A DNA stretch of 64,000 nucleotides from Candidatus Obscuribacterales bacterium (GCA_019747875.1 JAIEQI010000017.1:26663-90662); one strand, 5' to 3'. Numbered from the stretch's first letter, positions 26,322 through 35,992 are shown. Translations and numbers: made by a program. The notes: generated by a model from the sequence alone, not told the origin.

Positions 26322-26789
26322 ATGTCTAACAAGAAAGATGTAAAAGCATTCTTGGGACGACTCGGTTCCACTTTGGATGCAAAGGAATCCGGTCAAGCGC
26401 TTCGCAATCGCGAAGAGCAGAATCTTACACCATACGTACAAAACAAAGTATGGCCAGGTAAGAACTTTATCTATATTGGACACAGTTCCAACCTCGACTA
26501 TCGTTTGGTTGGCACTGACGCCGACAAGAATCGCACAACATGTCTTAGCTTACTCTTCGAAGCGAAGGGCGACAATAATTACTGCGTTCCGCTGAACACC
26601 GCACTAAATTTCGAAGGCTTCGCTGAAATTCTGTCGCGCTTTGAAAAAGACCTGCTGATGCGCCTTCCCGAAGGAACCATGCTCAGCCCGACTTACAATG
26701 CAAACGGAGAAAGACTGCACTCTTCTTTCACCATTTGGCAAGAACTAACAGAAGTCAGCACAAACGAAAAAGTTCTAGTCGAAGCTTAA
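26322..26789 (+). CDS. Hypothetical protein
   Basis: A 155-residue soluble protein of no recognised family. ATG 26322 follows CGGAGA. The sequence has a beta-rich middle (NFIYIGHSSNLDYRLVG; CLSLLFEAKGDNNYCVPLNT) and an alpha/beta end. There is no signal peptide or membrane helix. It lies tail to tail with argS, 9 bases from its stop. Confidence 0.65.
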   Translation: MSNKKDVKAFLGRLGSTLDAKESGQALRNREEQNLTPYVQNKVWPGKNFIYIGHSSNLDYRLVGTDADKNRTTCLSLLFEAKGDNNYCVPLNTALNFEGFAEILSRFEKDLLMRLPEGTMLSPTYNANGERLHSSFTIWQELTEVSTNEKVLVEA

Positions 26790-26798
26790 GGGCGCCGA

Positions 26799-28553
26799 CT
26801 ACATCCGTTCGACTGCCGTAACACCGATGATGCCGAGCGCGTTTGCCAGCACTTGCTTTGTCGCGTCAATCAATCCCAAGCGCGCTTTCATCACCTGTCT
26901 GTCGTCGCTGATTACGCGGCTGACTTCGTAGAATTTCTGGAGATCATTGGCTACGTCGTATGCATAGCGCGCGAGACGGCCTGGCTGCCTGGAGATGACG
27001 GACTCTTCCACTTCTTCCGGGAATAGTGCAAGTTGCATTATCAATTTCTTTTGATGAACGAACACTTCAGGATCATCCTCAAATACGTGCGCAAATACTT
27101 CTGGGGATTGCGCATAAGTGCGCTTCCACTCGGCCCACTCTTCAGCTGAAACCAGAGCAGGTTCTTCCTTTTGCGTTTCCTGGTTGAGAGTGGGCTCAAG
27201 AGCTCTTCTCAAGATCGCACAGCAACGTGCATGCGCATACTGAATGTAGAACGCCGGATTCTCACGGCTTGTCTTTTTAGCAAGCTCAAGATCGAAACTG
27301 ATAGCGTTTTGTGGGCTTGATTCGGCCAGATAATATCGAACGGAATCTCGGCCTACTTCGTCAATCAGATCTTCCAAATAAATAATTGTCCCCATACGCT
27401 TGGACATACGCACAACTTGTCCATCCCGCGAGAGATTTACCATCTGCGTCAAAATGACTTCCAGCTGTTCCGGCTTGTGTCCGAGAGCTGCAATAACAGC
27501 CTTCAAGCCAGGAACCTGACCATGGTGATCAGATCCCCAGATGTTAATCAGCAAGTCGTAGCCACGCTGAAATTTGTTGAGGTGGTAAGCAGCATCCCCT
27601 GCTAGATACGTTTTGGTGCCATCGCTTTTCACAAGCACACGATCGCGCTCATCGCCTAGCTCCTTGGCTTTCAGCCAGACGGCACCTTCGGATTCATAAA
27701 CTAGCGAAGAACTCTTCAATACATCAATCGCCTGGTCTACCTTTCCTTCCGTGTGCAAAGGTAACTCTGAGAACCATCGATCAAAGCTGACACCTAGTCG
27801 CTCCAGAAGCCGGCGCTGAGAATCCTCGATGATCGCCTTTGCCGTCAATCCCATAACCTTGACGCCGGCATCATCGTCCAGCGACATGAATTCGTCTTTG
27901 TGTTTAGCGACAATCTCATCAACATAACCTTGCAGGGATTCTGCAGGATAGCCTTCTGTAGGGTATTCGGCTTCCTTACCAAAGCGGTTCTTATATAGAG
28001 CCCAAGCGCACGCTCCAAGCTGAGCAATTTGCACACCAGCATCGTTAACGTAGAATTCCTCTTCGACTTTGAAGCCACCAAAACGCATGAGGTTTGCAAG
28101 GCAGCTTCCGAAAACGGCTCCACGCCCGTGTCCTATGTGCAAAGCACCTGTGGGATTCGCTGAAACATACTCGATCAATACTTTCGTGCCGCCGCCAACT
28201 TCGCTGCGTCCGTAATCGGGGCCATTCTTGTGAATGTTTTTGATCACCTCTTGCAGCACGTCTTTCTGCAAGCGGAAATTGATGTAGCCGGGCGGCGCCA
28301 CTTCAGCAGATGCGTAGTTCGCGATGTCAGAACCAACCGCGTCAGCCAATGTCTGCGCAATTTTCAAGGGCGGCATCTTAGCCTTGCCAGCAAGCTTTAG
28401 AGCAACGCCACAGGCATAGTCGCCATGCTCAGGACTGCGCGGACGCTCAATAACTATTGCTGTGTCCGGCTGCTCGAGCTGACCCAACAAACCATTCTTG
28501 CAAGCCCCTGACAGCGCCTTTTCAAGCGATTCTTTGATAGCGACCTTGATCAC
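26799..28553 (-). CDS. argS: Arginyl-tRNA synthetase
   Basis: A class I synthetase charging tRNA-Arg. I chose GTG 28553 (MIKVAIKES) because GAGG precedes it; this gives 584 residues. Residues 1-100 form the N-terminal Add-1 domain. The HIGH motif is in ANPTGALHIGHGRGAVFG. The MSKR motif is in VRMSKRMGTIIYLEDL. A DALR anticodon-binding domain makes the C-terminus (ARYAYDVANDLQKFYEVSRV, then LLGIIGVTAVERM-like end). It is complete with nothing odd. Confidence 0.96.
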   Translation of the reverse strand: MIKVAIKESLEKALSGACKNGLLGQLEQPDTAIVIERPRSPEHGDYACGVALKLAGKAKMPPLKIAQTLADAVGSDIANYASAEVAPPGYINFRLQKDVLQEVIKNIHKNGPDYGRSEVGGGTKVLIEYVSANPTGALHIGHGRGAVFGSCLANLMRFGGFKVEEEFYVNDAGVQIAQLGACAWALYKNRFGKEAEYPTEGYPAESLQGYVDEIVAKHKDEFMSLDDDAGVKVMGLTAKAIIEDSQRRLLERLGVSFDRWFSELPLHTEGKVDQAIDVLKSSSLVYESEGAVWLKAKELGDERDRVLVKSDGTKTYLAGDAAYHLNKFQRGYDLLINIWGSDHHGQVPGLKAVIAALGHKPEQLEVILTQMVNLSRDGQVVRMSKRMGTIIYLEDLIDEVGRDSVRYYLAESSPQNAISFDLELAKKTSRENPAFYIQYAHARCCAILRRALEPTLNQETQKEEPALVSAEEWAEWKRTYAQSPEVFAHVFEDDPEVFVHQKKLIMQLALFPEEVEESVISRQPGRLARYAYDVANDLQKFYEVSRVISDDRQVMKARLGLIDATKQVLANALGIIGVTAVERM

Positions 28554-28622
28554 GTTTGCCTCGCGTCTCTGAAGTAATAGCAAAATGCGATCATCTCAAG
28601 AACACGGCTACTTGAAAAGGCT

Positions 28623-28650
28623 TTGTGATTATTTGTGATTTGGGTACACT
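28623..28650 (+). promoter_or_regulatory. Candidate promoter for the response regulator gene
   Basis: TTGTGA and TACACT are 16 bases apart, and the leader to ATG 28702 is about 45 bases. The -35 is a moderate match. A TTTGTGATT / TTTGTGATT direct repeat lies across the -35 and spacer. Confidence 0.4.
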
Positions 28651-28701
28651 AAGACAGGACACACGCCGCTCGTCGGCGCTTGGCAAGATGGCAGTGATCA
28701 A

Positions 28702-29370
28702 ATGGCAAAGATACTAATTGTTGAAGACGATTCATCTCTCCGGGAAGCTCTTGAGCTTACGCTGATGGCGGAAAAGCATACGGTGGACACAGCCGCCGAC
28801 GGCTCAGAAGCCGATTTCAAACTAAAGACATTCGATTACGATCTGCTGATTCTCGACTGGCAGCTTCCAGACGCCGAAGGCGTCGATATCTGCCGAAACT
28901 TCCGGACCCGCGGCGGGGCCACGCCCGTGTTGATGCTTACAGGAAAGTCTGCATCGCTCGACAAAGCACAAGGACTCGACTCCGGCGCCGATGATTATCT
29001 AACCAAGCCATTTGACGACATAGAACTGAAAGCCAGAATCCGGGCACTGCTCAGGCGTCCTGCCGCTGTCAACAGTAATGTATTGAGCTGCAAAAATGTG
29101 ACGTTGGATCCGGCAACTCATGTGGTCTGCAAGGATGGCGAAGAAGTGCAGCTCATGCCTAAAGAATTTCAGCTCCTCGAATTTCTCATGCGCCACCCCG
29201 ATCAAGTCTATTCGCAAGAAACACTTTTGAACAAAGTCTGGCCCACAGATTCAGAAGCGACTGTTGAAGCCTTGAGGACCGTCATAAAAAGATTGCGCAA
29301 AAAGATAGATCCAAACAGCGAAATTGTTTGCACCATACATGGTGTCGGTTTCGTTTTGAAAACGACTTAG
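28702..29370 (+). CDS. OmpR-family response regulator (orphan)
   Basis: A 222-residue two-component regulator. The receiver domain has D9/D10, phosphoacceptor D52 (LLILDWQLPD), T80 and K102 (DDYLTKPF). The C-terminal winged helix (about 128-222) has LMPKEFQLLEFLMRHPDQVYS and the recognition region VEALRTVIKRLRKKID. No histidine kinase is beside it, so the partner is unknown. It is divergent from argS. Confidence 0.92.
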   Translation: MAKILIVEDDSSLREALELTLMAEKHTVDTAADGSEADFKLKTFDYDLLILDWQLPDAEGVDICRNFRTRGGATPVLMLTGKSASLDKAQGLDSGADDYLTKPFDDIELKARIRALLRRPAAVNSNVLSCKNVTLDPATHVVCKDGEEVQLMPKEFQLLEFLMRHPDQVYSQETLLNKVWPTDSEATVEALRTVIKRLRKKIDPNSEIVCTIHGVGFVLKTT

Positions 29371-29478
29371 CACATGATGACCTGCGATAGAACAGGAGAC
29401 ATTACCAACTCCGCAGCCAGCCCGTGCATAGACTGGAAGAAATTGCTTGATTCACCACGAACACGGTTCAGCTGAGAA

Positions 29479-30033
29479 CTATGCTCGCGCCGGCACAGAG
29501 CTTAACGTGTCGACTATGACTTGCCCGAACTTTGTTGCGGCCTCAGGTCCATCAGCAGTAATGATTAGACCGTCACGAACGACGTGCTCTTTCAGATAAA
29601 TTGCACCGCCTTCTTTAAGGGCTGCCAGAGATTCATCGGTCGCAAAAACCGTCACTTTGCGATCTTCGATTACGCCAGCCTTTGCGAGCACGGCGGTAGA
29701 TAGACAAATAGCAGCGATTACCTTATCGGCTGGTTCCATACTGCGAAGAATCTCGTGCAATTCGATGTCATTCCACAAATGCGTTGGCGAGCCCATTCCG
29801 CCTACAATCACGCAGGCGTCATATTGCTCTGGCTTCGCATCGGATATGAGAATATCAGGACTTACGGTTCCCCCCAACATTCCTCGGACATCACCCAACT
29901 TTGAGGCAGCGATAACAACCTCAGCACCTTCCTGAAGGAAGATCTTCTTGGGCTCCAGCAATTCTTCATCTCTGAATTGCGCCGGAGCTATAACCATCAA
30001 GATACGTCTTCCAGACAGTCTTTGACCTGCCAT
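29479..30033 (-). CDS. DJ-1/PfpI family protein
   Basis: A 184-residue class I glutamine-amidotransferase-like fold. I chose ATG 30033 because GGAGG lies at the right distance; a longer frame to 30051 exists. The nucleophile-elbow Cys is C110 (VIAAICLSTAVLAKAG). The layout matches PfpI-type proteins, which act as deglycases or stress hydrolases. The acidic residue usual before the elbow is in EEL near residue 24. The exact activity cannot be told. Confidence 0.88.
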   Translation of the reverse strand: MAGQRLSGRRILMVIAPAQFRDEELLEPKKIFLQEGAEVVIAASKLGDVRGMLGGTVSPDILISDAKPEQYDACVIVGGMGSPTHLWNDIELHEILRSMEPADKVIAAICLSTAVLAKAGVIEDRKVTVFATDESLAALKEGGAIYLKEHVVRDGLIITADGPEAATKFGQVIVDTLSSVPARA

Positions 30034-30238
30034 GAGCACCTCCACGAACATCGGGTTGGCACATTATACAGGCCAGCCTCAACCTTTAGTATCTGCGATA
30101 CAAGACTTTTGCATATTGATTGAGACTCCGCATCTCTCGTGAAGCATTACTACAACAATGCGCTCCCTTAGCTGTCAACAAAAAAAAATGCAATCACCAC
30201 TTTCCACGAGCTCCTCCTAAGGTAGTTAGGGAACGACA

Positions 30239-30967
30239 CTATGTTAGTTGATTGTATTTCCATTGGGCTTCCGCCACTTTCTCACGTAAATATGCCGCTT
30301 CCAATTCATGGCGGCGAGGATCCTCATACGGTTGCCTCTGTAGCCGATCCATCTCGTTAGCCAATTGCCCGATCACGCCCAACAATCGTTGCCGCTCTTG
30401 ATCGTTCATATGCTCCGTCAGAATGTTTCGCTTCGCATCCTGCAGGTTTCGCATTTGATCAAGTAAAGCAATCTCAGGATCAATAGTCCCCGCCTCCAGT
30501 CTTGTATTAATCCCGTTGTTATAGTTAGCAAGGTATCTATCATTGGCTCCTCTGCGTCCATCTGCATAGTTGGTGCTGCTCAGGAGTGAATTTGCTATTG
30601 CCACATCATTGTTGTTCGCTTCTACCAGGGCACTTATTCGTCGATCACGAAGTTCTGCATCACGCTCTCTATCGAACTCAGCCGCCGCATCCCTTCTTGC
30701 GCGGTCCTCTTCCTCTTGCTGCCTTCGACGATTAGCCGCCGCCCGAATCCTGCCTTCTGCCGGCGTCAATGCCCTGATCGGGTGGAACCAGATAGCGATC
30801 ATAAAGAAACACGCGAATCCGATAACTTGACCCAATGCCAAAAGGATTTTGCCGATTGAAGCGCACGACAATTCTGCAAAGTACCAGAATTGACTTTTCC
30901 AATCTATTTCAGGTGGAGCGCCTGCGACTTCTTCGCAGCAGCGCTCGCACAACATACCAGTGTTCAT
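30239..30967 (-). CDS. Hypothetical membrane protein with coiled coil
   Basis: A 242-residue protein. ATG 30967 (MNTGMLCERCCEE) follows GGGAGA; a longer frame begins at 31000. The N-terminus has a CxxCC cluster that may bind metal, then one membrane helix (ASIGKILLALGQVIGFACFFMIAIWF, cited by position, about 36-62). A long charged coiled coil rich in Arg, Glu and Ala covers about 70-120, and the rest is helical. No known family. Probably an inner-membrane anchored scaffold (inference). Confidence 0.65.
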   Translation of the reverse strand: MNTGMLCERCCEEVAGAPPEIDWKSQFWYFAELSCASIGKILLALGQVIGFACFFMIAIWFHPIRALTPAEGRIRAAANRRRQQEEEDRARRDAAAEFDRERDAELRDRRISALVEANNNDVAIANSLLSSTNYADGRRGANDRYLANYNNGINTRLEAGTIDPEIALLDQMRNLQDAKRNILTEHMNDQERQRLLGVIGQLANEMDRLQRQPYEDPRRHELEAAYLREKVAEAQWKYNQLT

Positions 30968-31386
30968 GTTGAATCTCCCAACGCGAAAGATCCAACTCAA
31001 CTCAGCTGCATACTATTCGAACGGACTTGGCTAAAGTTTGGCTTTGGTTCTCTCCATCGAACCGACTGCCAAAAGATTCAATAGGCACAGATGGCAAGGC
31101 TTCTCGGAGCATAGCTCTGCGAAAGAACGCGAAAGCCAGGGCAAAAGTATGTTTCAAGGTTCATCGTTCAAAAGACAGCATTGTTAAGGCATGATAATAA
31201 ACAAGCCGGTTACCATGCTCTGCCGACAGGACAATCCCCAAATTGAATACCGAACAAGCAAAATCGACGCGAAGCGACTATTAGCTGGTGCGCGTTTTTT
31301 GTTGGCAAAAACGATAAGTTATCAATAAATAGCGCTACAATGAAGCACCTAAATCCACCAAACCTCTGACATTGGAGAGGATCAAT
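30968..31386. other. Divergent intergenic region
   Basis: These 419 bases hold the start regions of a minus gene and a plus gene. The only notable element is the plus-strand candidate promoter at 31302-31330. No other gene or strong hairpin is seen. Confidence 0.55.
31302..31330 (+). promoter_or_regulatory. Candidate promoter with palindrome in the spacer
   Basis: TTGGCA (31302-31307) and ATAAAT (31325-31330) are 17 bases apart. The 11-base palindrome GATAAGTTATC (31313-31323) sits within the spacer, a place where a repressor could block polymerase. The leader is about 50 bases. Confidence 0.35.
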
Positions 31387-31794
31387 ATGGACAAGAAAAA
31401 GTTGCTTTCAACGCTGTTTTATGGATCGGCGATTTATGACGGCGTCCTAGGTCTTCTCTTCCTCTGTGCACCGGGGATGGTGTTTAACTGGTTTCATGTT
31501 TGTCCTCCGAACCATCCCGGCTACGTGCAATTCCCCGCGGCGCTACTGATCATATTCGCGTTGATCTTTTGTTCGTTAGGCAAAAATCCAAATCAAAAAG
31601 AATTGATTGCGTATGGCATTTTGCTGAAACTTTCTTATTCAGGACTAACACTGATGTACTGGCTGCAAGGCACTCTTCCAGGCATGTGGAAGCCTTTCAC
31701 CATATGCGATATCGCGATGGGGTTTGCGTATCTGTGGGCATACAACCATGTTGAAGAGCTAACCGAAGAAGCAGGCAACGCTCCCTCGATTTAG
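31387..31794 (+). CDS. Small four-helix membrane protein
   Basis: A 135-residue protein with four predicted membrane helices (LLSTLFYGSAIYDGVLGLLF; FPAALLIIFALIFCSLG; LIAYGILLKLSYSGLTLMYW; ICDIAMGFAYLWAY). ATG 31387 follows GGAGAGG. The tail is acidic. It is like other small uncharacterised DoxX-sized membrane proteins, but I cannot assign a family. Confidence 0.75.
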   Translation: MDKKKLLSTLFYGSAIYDGVLGLLFLCAPGMVFNWFHVCPPNHPGYVQFPAALLIIFALIFCSLGKNPNQKELIAYGILLKLSYSGLTLMYWLQGTLPGMWKPFTICDIAMGFAYLWAYNHVEELTEEAGNAPSI

Positions 31795-32001
31795 CGAGTT
31801 CAAGTCGCTTCCCACTTTCTCACATCAAGCTCAGGTTGAATTTCAGACACTCCAGCAACCGACACAAATGCAAATACCACAAAAAGCAAGACACGATGAT
31901 TGCAGACAGATATAGGCATAATGCTAGTGGTAAATCAAATATATTAGAGTCGCACGGATCTCATCGGAACAGTTGAGGCAAGGCAACAGGGAGAAAGAAG
32001 C

Positions 32002-32208
32002 ATGACGGGAAGTAAGAGCAACGAAGGTCAAAGAGACAAAAAGTCGCGAAAGCCCCTCCCAAAGTTGAAGAAGCTAAAGACAACAACCCAGCAGGATGCC
32101 AGCTTAGGCGGAGCCGGGTACAACCCAGATCCGCCGCCCGACAACAACAACCAGAGCGCTTTTTGCCCCCCCAAGACCCCAGCTCCGCCGACCTTATGGC
32201 GCTGTTAG
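32002..32208 (+). CDS. Small basic protein, possible gene
   Basis: A 68-residue frame beginning at ATG 32002 with AGGGAGA in front. It is very basic at the start (KSRKPLPKLKKLK) and Pro/Asn-rich after (DPPPDNNNQ). No family. It ends 12 bases before the 3' end of the convergent Spy-like gene. Support comes mainly from the good ribosome binding site. Confidence 0.4.
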   Translation: MTGSKSNEGQRDKKSRKPLPKLKKLKTTTQQDASLGGAGYNPDPPPDNNNQSAFCPPKTPAPPTLWRC

Positions 32209-32219
32209 CTAAAACGGCC

Positions 32220-32726
32220 TTACTTCTGCTGGATCGCCCAACGCACTTTGTGAATGATGCCCATGAATCCGCCTTGCTCTTCGGTAGCACTCGGTGCGGA
32301 AACGGCGGACTGTTGCTTGGTGGCAATCATTTGCCCCATCATTGTTTCTAATTGATGTTGCTGATCTGAATTCAGAATTGCACGCTTCTTCAAGTAATTC
32401 GTTGTCGCTTCATTGCGCAGCACCTCCTTGAGGTGAGCGATGCGCTGATTTGTCGACATAATTTCTAAGGGATCGGATTTGGGATCCATGAGCATCTTCG
32501 CGTATTTACGCTGATGCTCAAGAATCTCCGGCTGGATCTTCATGTATTTGGTATTCCAGTCGGTCTCCAAAACCTGAATCTGCTGAGACTGGGTCGCAGT
32601 CAAATTCAGCTTCTTCCAATCAATACAAGGTTTAGCGCCCTCGTCAGCCAATGCCATGCCATTCGAAATAAATACGGCGCTTATCGTCGCCAAGGTAACC
32701 GTGTTTATCTTTTTATGGATTCTCAT
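32220..32726 (-). CDS. Periplasmic Spy/CpxP-like protein
   Basis: A 168-residue protein with a signal peptide (INTVTLATISAVFISNGMALA, cleavage near ALA) and a helical body with LTATQSQQIQVLE, an LTxxQ-type motif. Spy/CpxP proteins are periplasmic chaperones or stress sensors. Its start overlaps the 3' end of the anti-sigma gene by 14 bases, so it belongs to the same operon. The context suggests it is a target or modulator of this envelope-stress regulator. The tail is hydrophilic. Confidence 0.75.
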   Translation of the reverse strand: MRIHKKINTVTLATISAVFISNGMALADEGAKPCIDWKKLNLTATQSQQIQVLETDWNTKYMKIQPEILEHQRKYAKMLMDPKSDPLEIMSTNQRIAHLKEVLRNEATTNYLKKRAILNSDQQHQLETMMGQMIATKQQSAVSAPSATEEQGGFMGIIHKVRWAIQQK

Positions 32727-33600
32727 AGGCCATCGCTTCCGCTACGTCTGTCGGCTCACCAAGTGCAGATTCAATGAGATAGGACTCTGCTGTTACAGGT
32801 TGTATTGTAGAGGCAGAATGCACATTTACAAAGAAACTGATAGTTGCGAGCACACCAGCGACAACGGCAGCGGCTACACCGTACATGCGCCTATGCATGA
32901 AATCTTTGCGGCGCTTTTCTTTCGGTGCGAACGGCACAACAGCCATTTTGGCTTTGATCTCAGGCCAGAGATCGAAACCTTCTGGGAAATCGGGTTGATA
33001 GTTGGCTCGCAAGAGTTCGCCCGTTTGGGTGATTTGAGCCAATTGGTCGCGGCAATCAGCACACTCGAGCAAATGACTCGTGATTGTTCTGTGTCGCTGC
33101 GGTGTAACTTCACGATCGTAGAAGGACGAGAGTTCATCTCGAATAAGTTGGCAGTCCTCATCCAATCGGTTCTTTATAGAAGCCCAGAGATTTATTTCAA
33201 GAGTCTCTGGTACCTCAAGTCCTCTGGAGAGCAATCCATTTACCTGGGATAAGCCCTGGAACTTTTCGTGGCATGGAGGGCATGCACCTAAGTGCTCGCT
33301 GACCCCTTCCTTGGCGGGAATTATAAGCTCCCCATCAAGGTAGGCTGAAAAGTCTTCTTCTATCGTTTCGCAAACAGAAGGGAGTTTGCTTTGCATCGCG
33401 GTCCAAATATCCGGACATTTGGCATAAGTCGCTAATTTCCCTTGAGCAATCACTGAGACGGTTAGTCTCATCTGTGTGTGTGCTCCCTGGCAATCGGCGC
33501 ATTGTCCCAAATGCTCAGTTATCTGGCTTTGCTTGCCAGCGTCGAGCTCCCCGTCAATGTAGGCGGACAATTCATCTTTTAAATCTGTACATGCAAACAT
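32713..33600 (-). CDS. Membrane anti-sigma factor with three zinc-finger domains
   Basis: A 295-residue protein with three successive ZAS-type domains: H30-C34-C37 (HLGQCADC), H103-C107-C110 (HLGACPPC) and H176-C180-C183 (HLLECADC), each preceded by a Cys and a Y-DGEL-like segment (third: SSFYDREV). One membrane helix (about 233-255, YGVAAAVVAGVLATISFF) and a short extracytoplasmic tail follow. Most anti-sigma factors have one such domain. The start ATG overlaps the sigma stop (TGATG), so the two are translationally coupled. It should hold the sigma factor 33600-34235 at the membrane. Confidence 0.88.
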   Translation of the reverse strand: MFACTDLKDELSAYIDGELDAGKQSQITEHLGQCADCQGAHTQMRLTVSVIAQGKLATYAKCPDIWTAMQSKLPSVCETIEEDFSAYLDGELIIPAKEGVSEHLGACPPCHEKFQGLSQVNGLLSRGLEVPETLEINLWASIKNRLDEDCQLIRDELSSFYDREVTPQRHRTITSHLLECADCRDQLAQITQTGELLRANYQPDFPEGFDLWPEIKAKMAVVPFAPKEKRRKDFMHRRMYGVAAAVVAGVLATISFFVNVHSASTIQPVTAESYLIESALGEPTDVAEAMAYENP

Positions 33601-34235
33601 CAGCTGGAGACCTCACTCGACCCCTGTCGCTGTAAATAGGGTTGAAGCAATTCCTGCAACTTAGAACGTGCCCGTGCAATTCGGGATTTTACGGTGCCCA
33701 TCTCAGTTTTGGTTAGAATCGCTATTTCTTCGTAGCTCAACCCCTCCACTTCCCTCAAGACGATGGCGGTCCTAAACTGTTCCGGCAATTTGCTCATTGC
33801 GTCTCTAATTACTTCAGAAAGTTCCTGGTTTAAAACTTTTTCATCGGGGAGCAGCGAAACGTCCGGGATGTCACGGGTTCCGGAGTCTCCCTCGCCATCC
33901 TCACCACTATCGATGCCCTCATCCATAGATACAGTTGGGACCCGGCGGGGCCGGCGGCGCAACTCGTCATAGAAGAGATTGGTGACTATTTGCGTCAACC
34001 ATCCCCTAAAGGAACTCGGGTTGCGCAAGTTATTGATAGATCGCCAAACGCGAATGAAAACTTCTTGGGCAAGGTCAGAGGTGTCCGACCAGTCAGGTGC
34101 TAATTGATAGAGAAGTGCATATACCGTGCGCTGATGTCTTTTGACCAGCTCTTCGAAGGCTTGTGGATCTCGCTTTTGACATGCAAGAACAAGATCGCGA
34201 TCACTTCTTTGGCTATTTGAAGAACCCGTTGCCAT
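33600..34235 (-). CDS. ECF sigma factor (RpoE-like)
   Basis: A 211-residue ECF sigma. Region 2 (about 25-90) shows FEELVKRHQRTVYALLYQ, DLAQEVFIRVWR and FRGWLTQIVTNLFYDELRRR. An acidic linker (DSGEDGEGDSGTRD) covers about 110-125. Region 4 (about 145-200) has LPEQFRTAIVLREVEGLSYEEIA and MGTVKSRIARARSKL. First gene of a three-gene operon with the anti-sigma and Spy-like genes. Upstream, a GGAACT lies on the minus strand in a place suited to an ECF -35, but no clean -10 is seen. Confidence 0.93.
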   Translation of the reverse strand: MATGSSNSQRSDRDLVLACQKRDPQAFEELVKRHQRTVYALLYQLAPDWSDTSDLAQEVFIRVWRSINNLRNPSSFRGWLTQIVTNLFYDELRRRPRRVPTVSMDEGIDSGEDGEGDSGTRDIPDVSLLPDEKVLNQELSEVIRDAMSKLPEQFRTAIVLREVEGLSYEEIAILTKTEMGTVKSRIARARSKLQELLQPYLQRQGSSEVSS

Positions 34236-34571
34236 GTCACTCCCTGAGCAATGCCGGGCCGGTCTGCCTGAGCGCTGAACAGCCGCATTAGCTTATATGT
34301 TAACACTGCATTCTTACAGTGCGTAAATGAATTTCGATAGTTCCGTAAATTTCGGGCATTACATCGCAAAATATATTAAAGGATTCTTGGCAGCTAACAA
34401 TCTACTTTAGACTGCCCCGGATTGCTGGATATAGTCGCGCTGCAAGTGGAAATGCCCGTCCCGAGCGAGACAAGATTCAGTGAGTTTAAGCCGGAGCGAG
34501 CCTTGATTCCTGATAGACTGGGTTTTCAGGCGCTATGAGGCGCATTCATAGTGGCATAGGAGAAGGTTCAA
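34236..34571. other. Divergent region between ECF operon and metK
   Basis: These 336 bases hold no gene. TATAGT at 34430-34435 is a possible -10 for metK with a poor -35 (TTTAGA, 18-base spacer). I looked for SAM-riboswitch signatures ahead of metK and found none I recognise. Confidence 0.4.
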
Positions 34572-35822
34572 GTGCCAAATAGATATTTGTTCACTTCGGA
34601 GTCCGTTACTGAAGGACATCCCGACAAAGTTTGCGACCAGATATCGGACGCAATTCTGGACAGCATTTTGACAGCAGACCCAAAAGGTCGCGTCGCTGCG
34701 GAGTGTTTGACCACCACCGGTATGGTCGTTGTTGCAGGCGAAGTAACTACCACTGCACAAGTTGATATTCCGGAAATCGCAAGGCGTGCAATCGCCGAAA
34801 TCGGCTACGAGGGAGAACGTGGTGGCGGCTTCGATGCTCGCACCTGCGCAATCATGGTTAGCCTGGATAAGCAATCACCGGACATCGCTTCAGGTGTTAA
34901 CAAGGCTCTTGAAAAACGCGAAGATAGCAGTGATGAGTTCGATCAAATCGGAGCCGGCGACCAGGGCATGATGTTTGGATATGCCTGCGACGAAACGCCA
35001 GAGCTAATGCCGATGCCCATTTCGCTCTCTCACAAGATAGCGCGCAGACTTTCTGAAGTCCGCAAACTAGGCGTTTTGAAGTACCTGAGACCAGATGGAA
35101 AAACTCAGGTAACCATTGAATATGAAAACGACAAACCAGCTCGCGTTCATTCAATCGTCATCTCTACACAGCATGACGCCGTGATTGACGGCATCACCGA
35201 CAACGACGAAATTCAAGCTCGCATCTCGGAAGATTTGAAGAAGTACGTGATTTCGCCTGTTTTCCAAGATGTTTCGATTCAACCGGACTCGGAAACTCGT
35301 TATTTGATCAATCCATCCGGACGCTTTGTCGTTGGTGGACCTCAAGGTGACGCGGGTCTGACCGGGCGCAAAATCATCGTCGACACCTACGGTGGTTATG
35401 CACGACATGGTGGTGGCGCATTCTCCGGCAAGGATCCGACGAAGGTTGACCGCAGTGCCGCATACGCTGCACGTTGGGTAGCAAAGAACATAGTCGGCGC
35501 TGGACTGGCGAAGAAGGCTGAAGTTCAAATTGCTTACGCAATTGGAGTCGCCCATCCGGTCTCCGTCCTCGTAACGACTTTTGGAACCGGTAAGGTTTCA
35601 GATGAAGAAATCACCGAAGTTGTTAAGAAGACATTTGATCTCAGACCAGCTGCCATTATCAAGAATCTGGAACTTAATTTGTTGCCAAAACAACACGGCG
35701 GCAAGTTCTTCCAGAGAGTAGCCGCTTACGGCCACTTCGGCCGCACCGATCTGGACTTGCCATGGGAGCGCCTAGATAAGGTAGAAACCCTAAAAAAGTC
35801 CTTTGAGAAAGTTGCTCACTAA
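34572..35822 (+). CDS. metK: S-adenosylmethionine synthetase
   Basis: It makes SAM from Met and ATP. The 416 residues contain all the signatures: [46 protein letters not shown] and a normal C-terminus. The start is GTG 34572 after a strong AGGAGAAGG. It is complete and ordinary. A 10-bp hairpin follows about 115 bases downstream. Confidence 0.97.
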   Translation: MPNRYLFTSESVTEGHPDKVCDQISDAILDSILTADPKGRVAAECLTTTGMVVVAGEVTTTAQVDIPEIARRAIAEIGYEGERGGGFDARTCAIMVSLDKQSPDIASGVNKALEKREDSSDEFDQIGAGDQGMMFGYACDETPELMPMPISLSHKIARRLSEVRKLGVLKYLRPDGKTQVTIEYENDKPARVHSIVISTQHDAVIDGITDNDEIQARISEDLKKYVISPVFQDVSIQPDSETRYLINPSGRFVVGGPQGDAGLTGRKIIVDTYGGYARHGGGAFSGKDPTKVDRSAAYAARWVAKNIVGAGLAKKAEVQIAYAIGVAHPVSVLVTTFGTGKVSDEEITEVVKKTFDLRPAAIIKNLELNLLPKQHGGKFFQRVAAYGHFGRTDLDLPWERLDKVETLKKSFEKVAH

Positions 35823-35936
35823 AGAGCGACTTTGCCTGAGCAATCGGGGGTGAGACTTGCTAAGAGGATCGCCATAGATTTGCCACTTGCGATCTTCAAA
35901 AACAAGTAAAGTGCCTCCGAAATAAATAAAGTACCG

Positions 35937-35966
35937 CCCCCGGACAGATTCATCTTTGTCCGGGGG
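35937..35966 (+). terminator. Strong hairpin, likely metK terminator
   Basis: CCCCCGGACA and TGTCCGGGGG form a perfect 10-bp stem with a 10-base loop, followed by the T-poor TTATAATTCTTG. The TATAAT just after it could also be a -10 element for the cyclase gene. Confidence 0.55.
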
Positions 35967-35992
35967 TTATAATTCTTGTCTGTCTCTCGTTT

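Noticed and set aside
34380..34571. SAM riboswitch ahead of metK
   Set aside because: I did not find a recognisable SAM-I, SAM-II or SAH core or a paired terminator. A covariance-model search would settle it.
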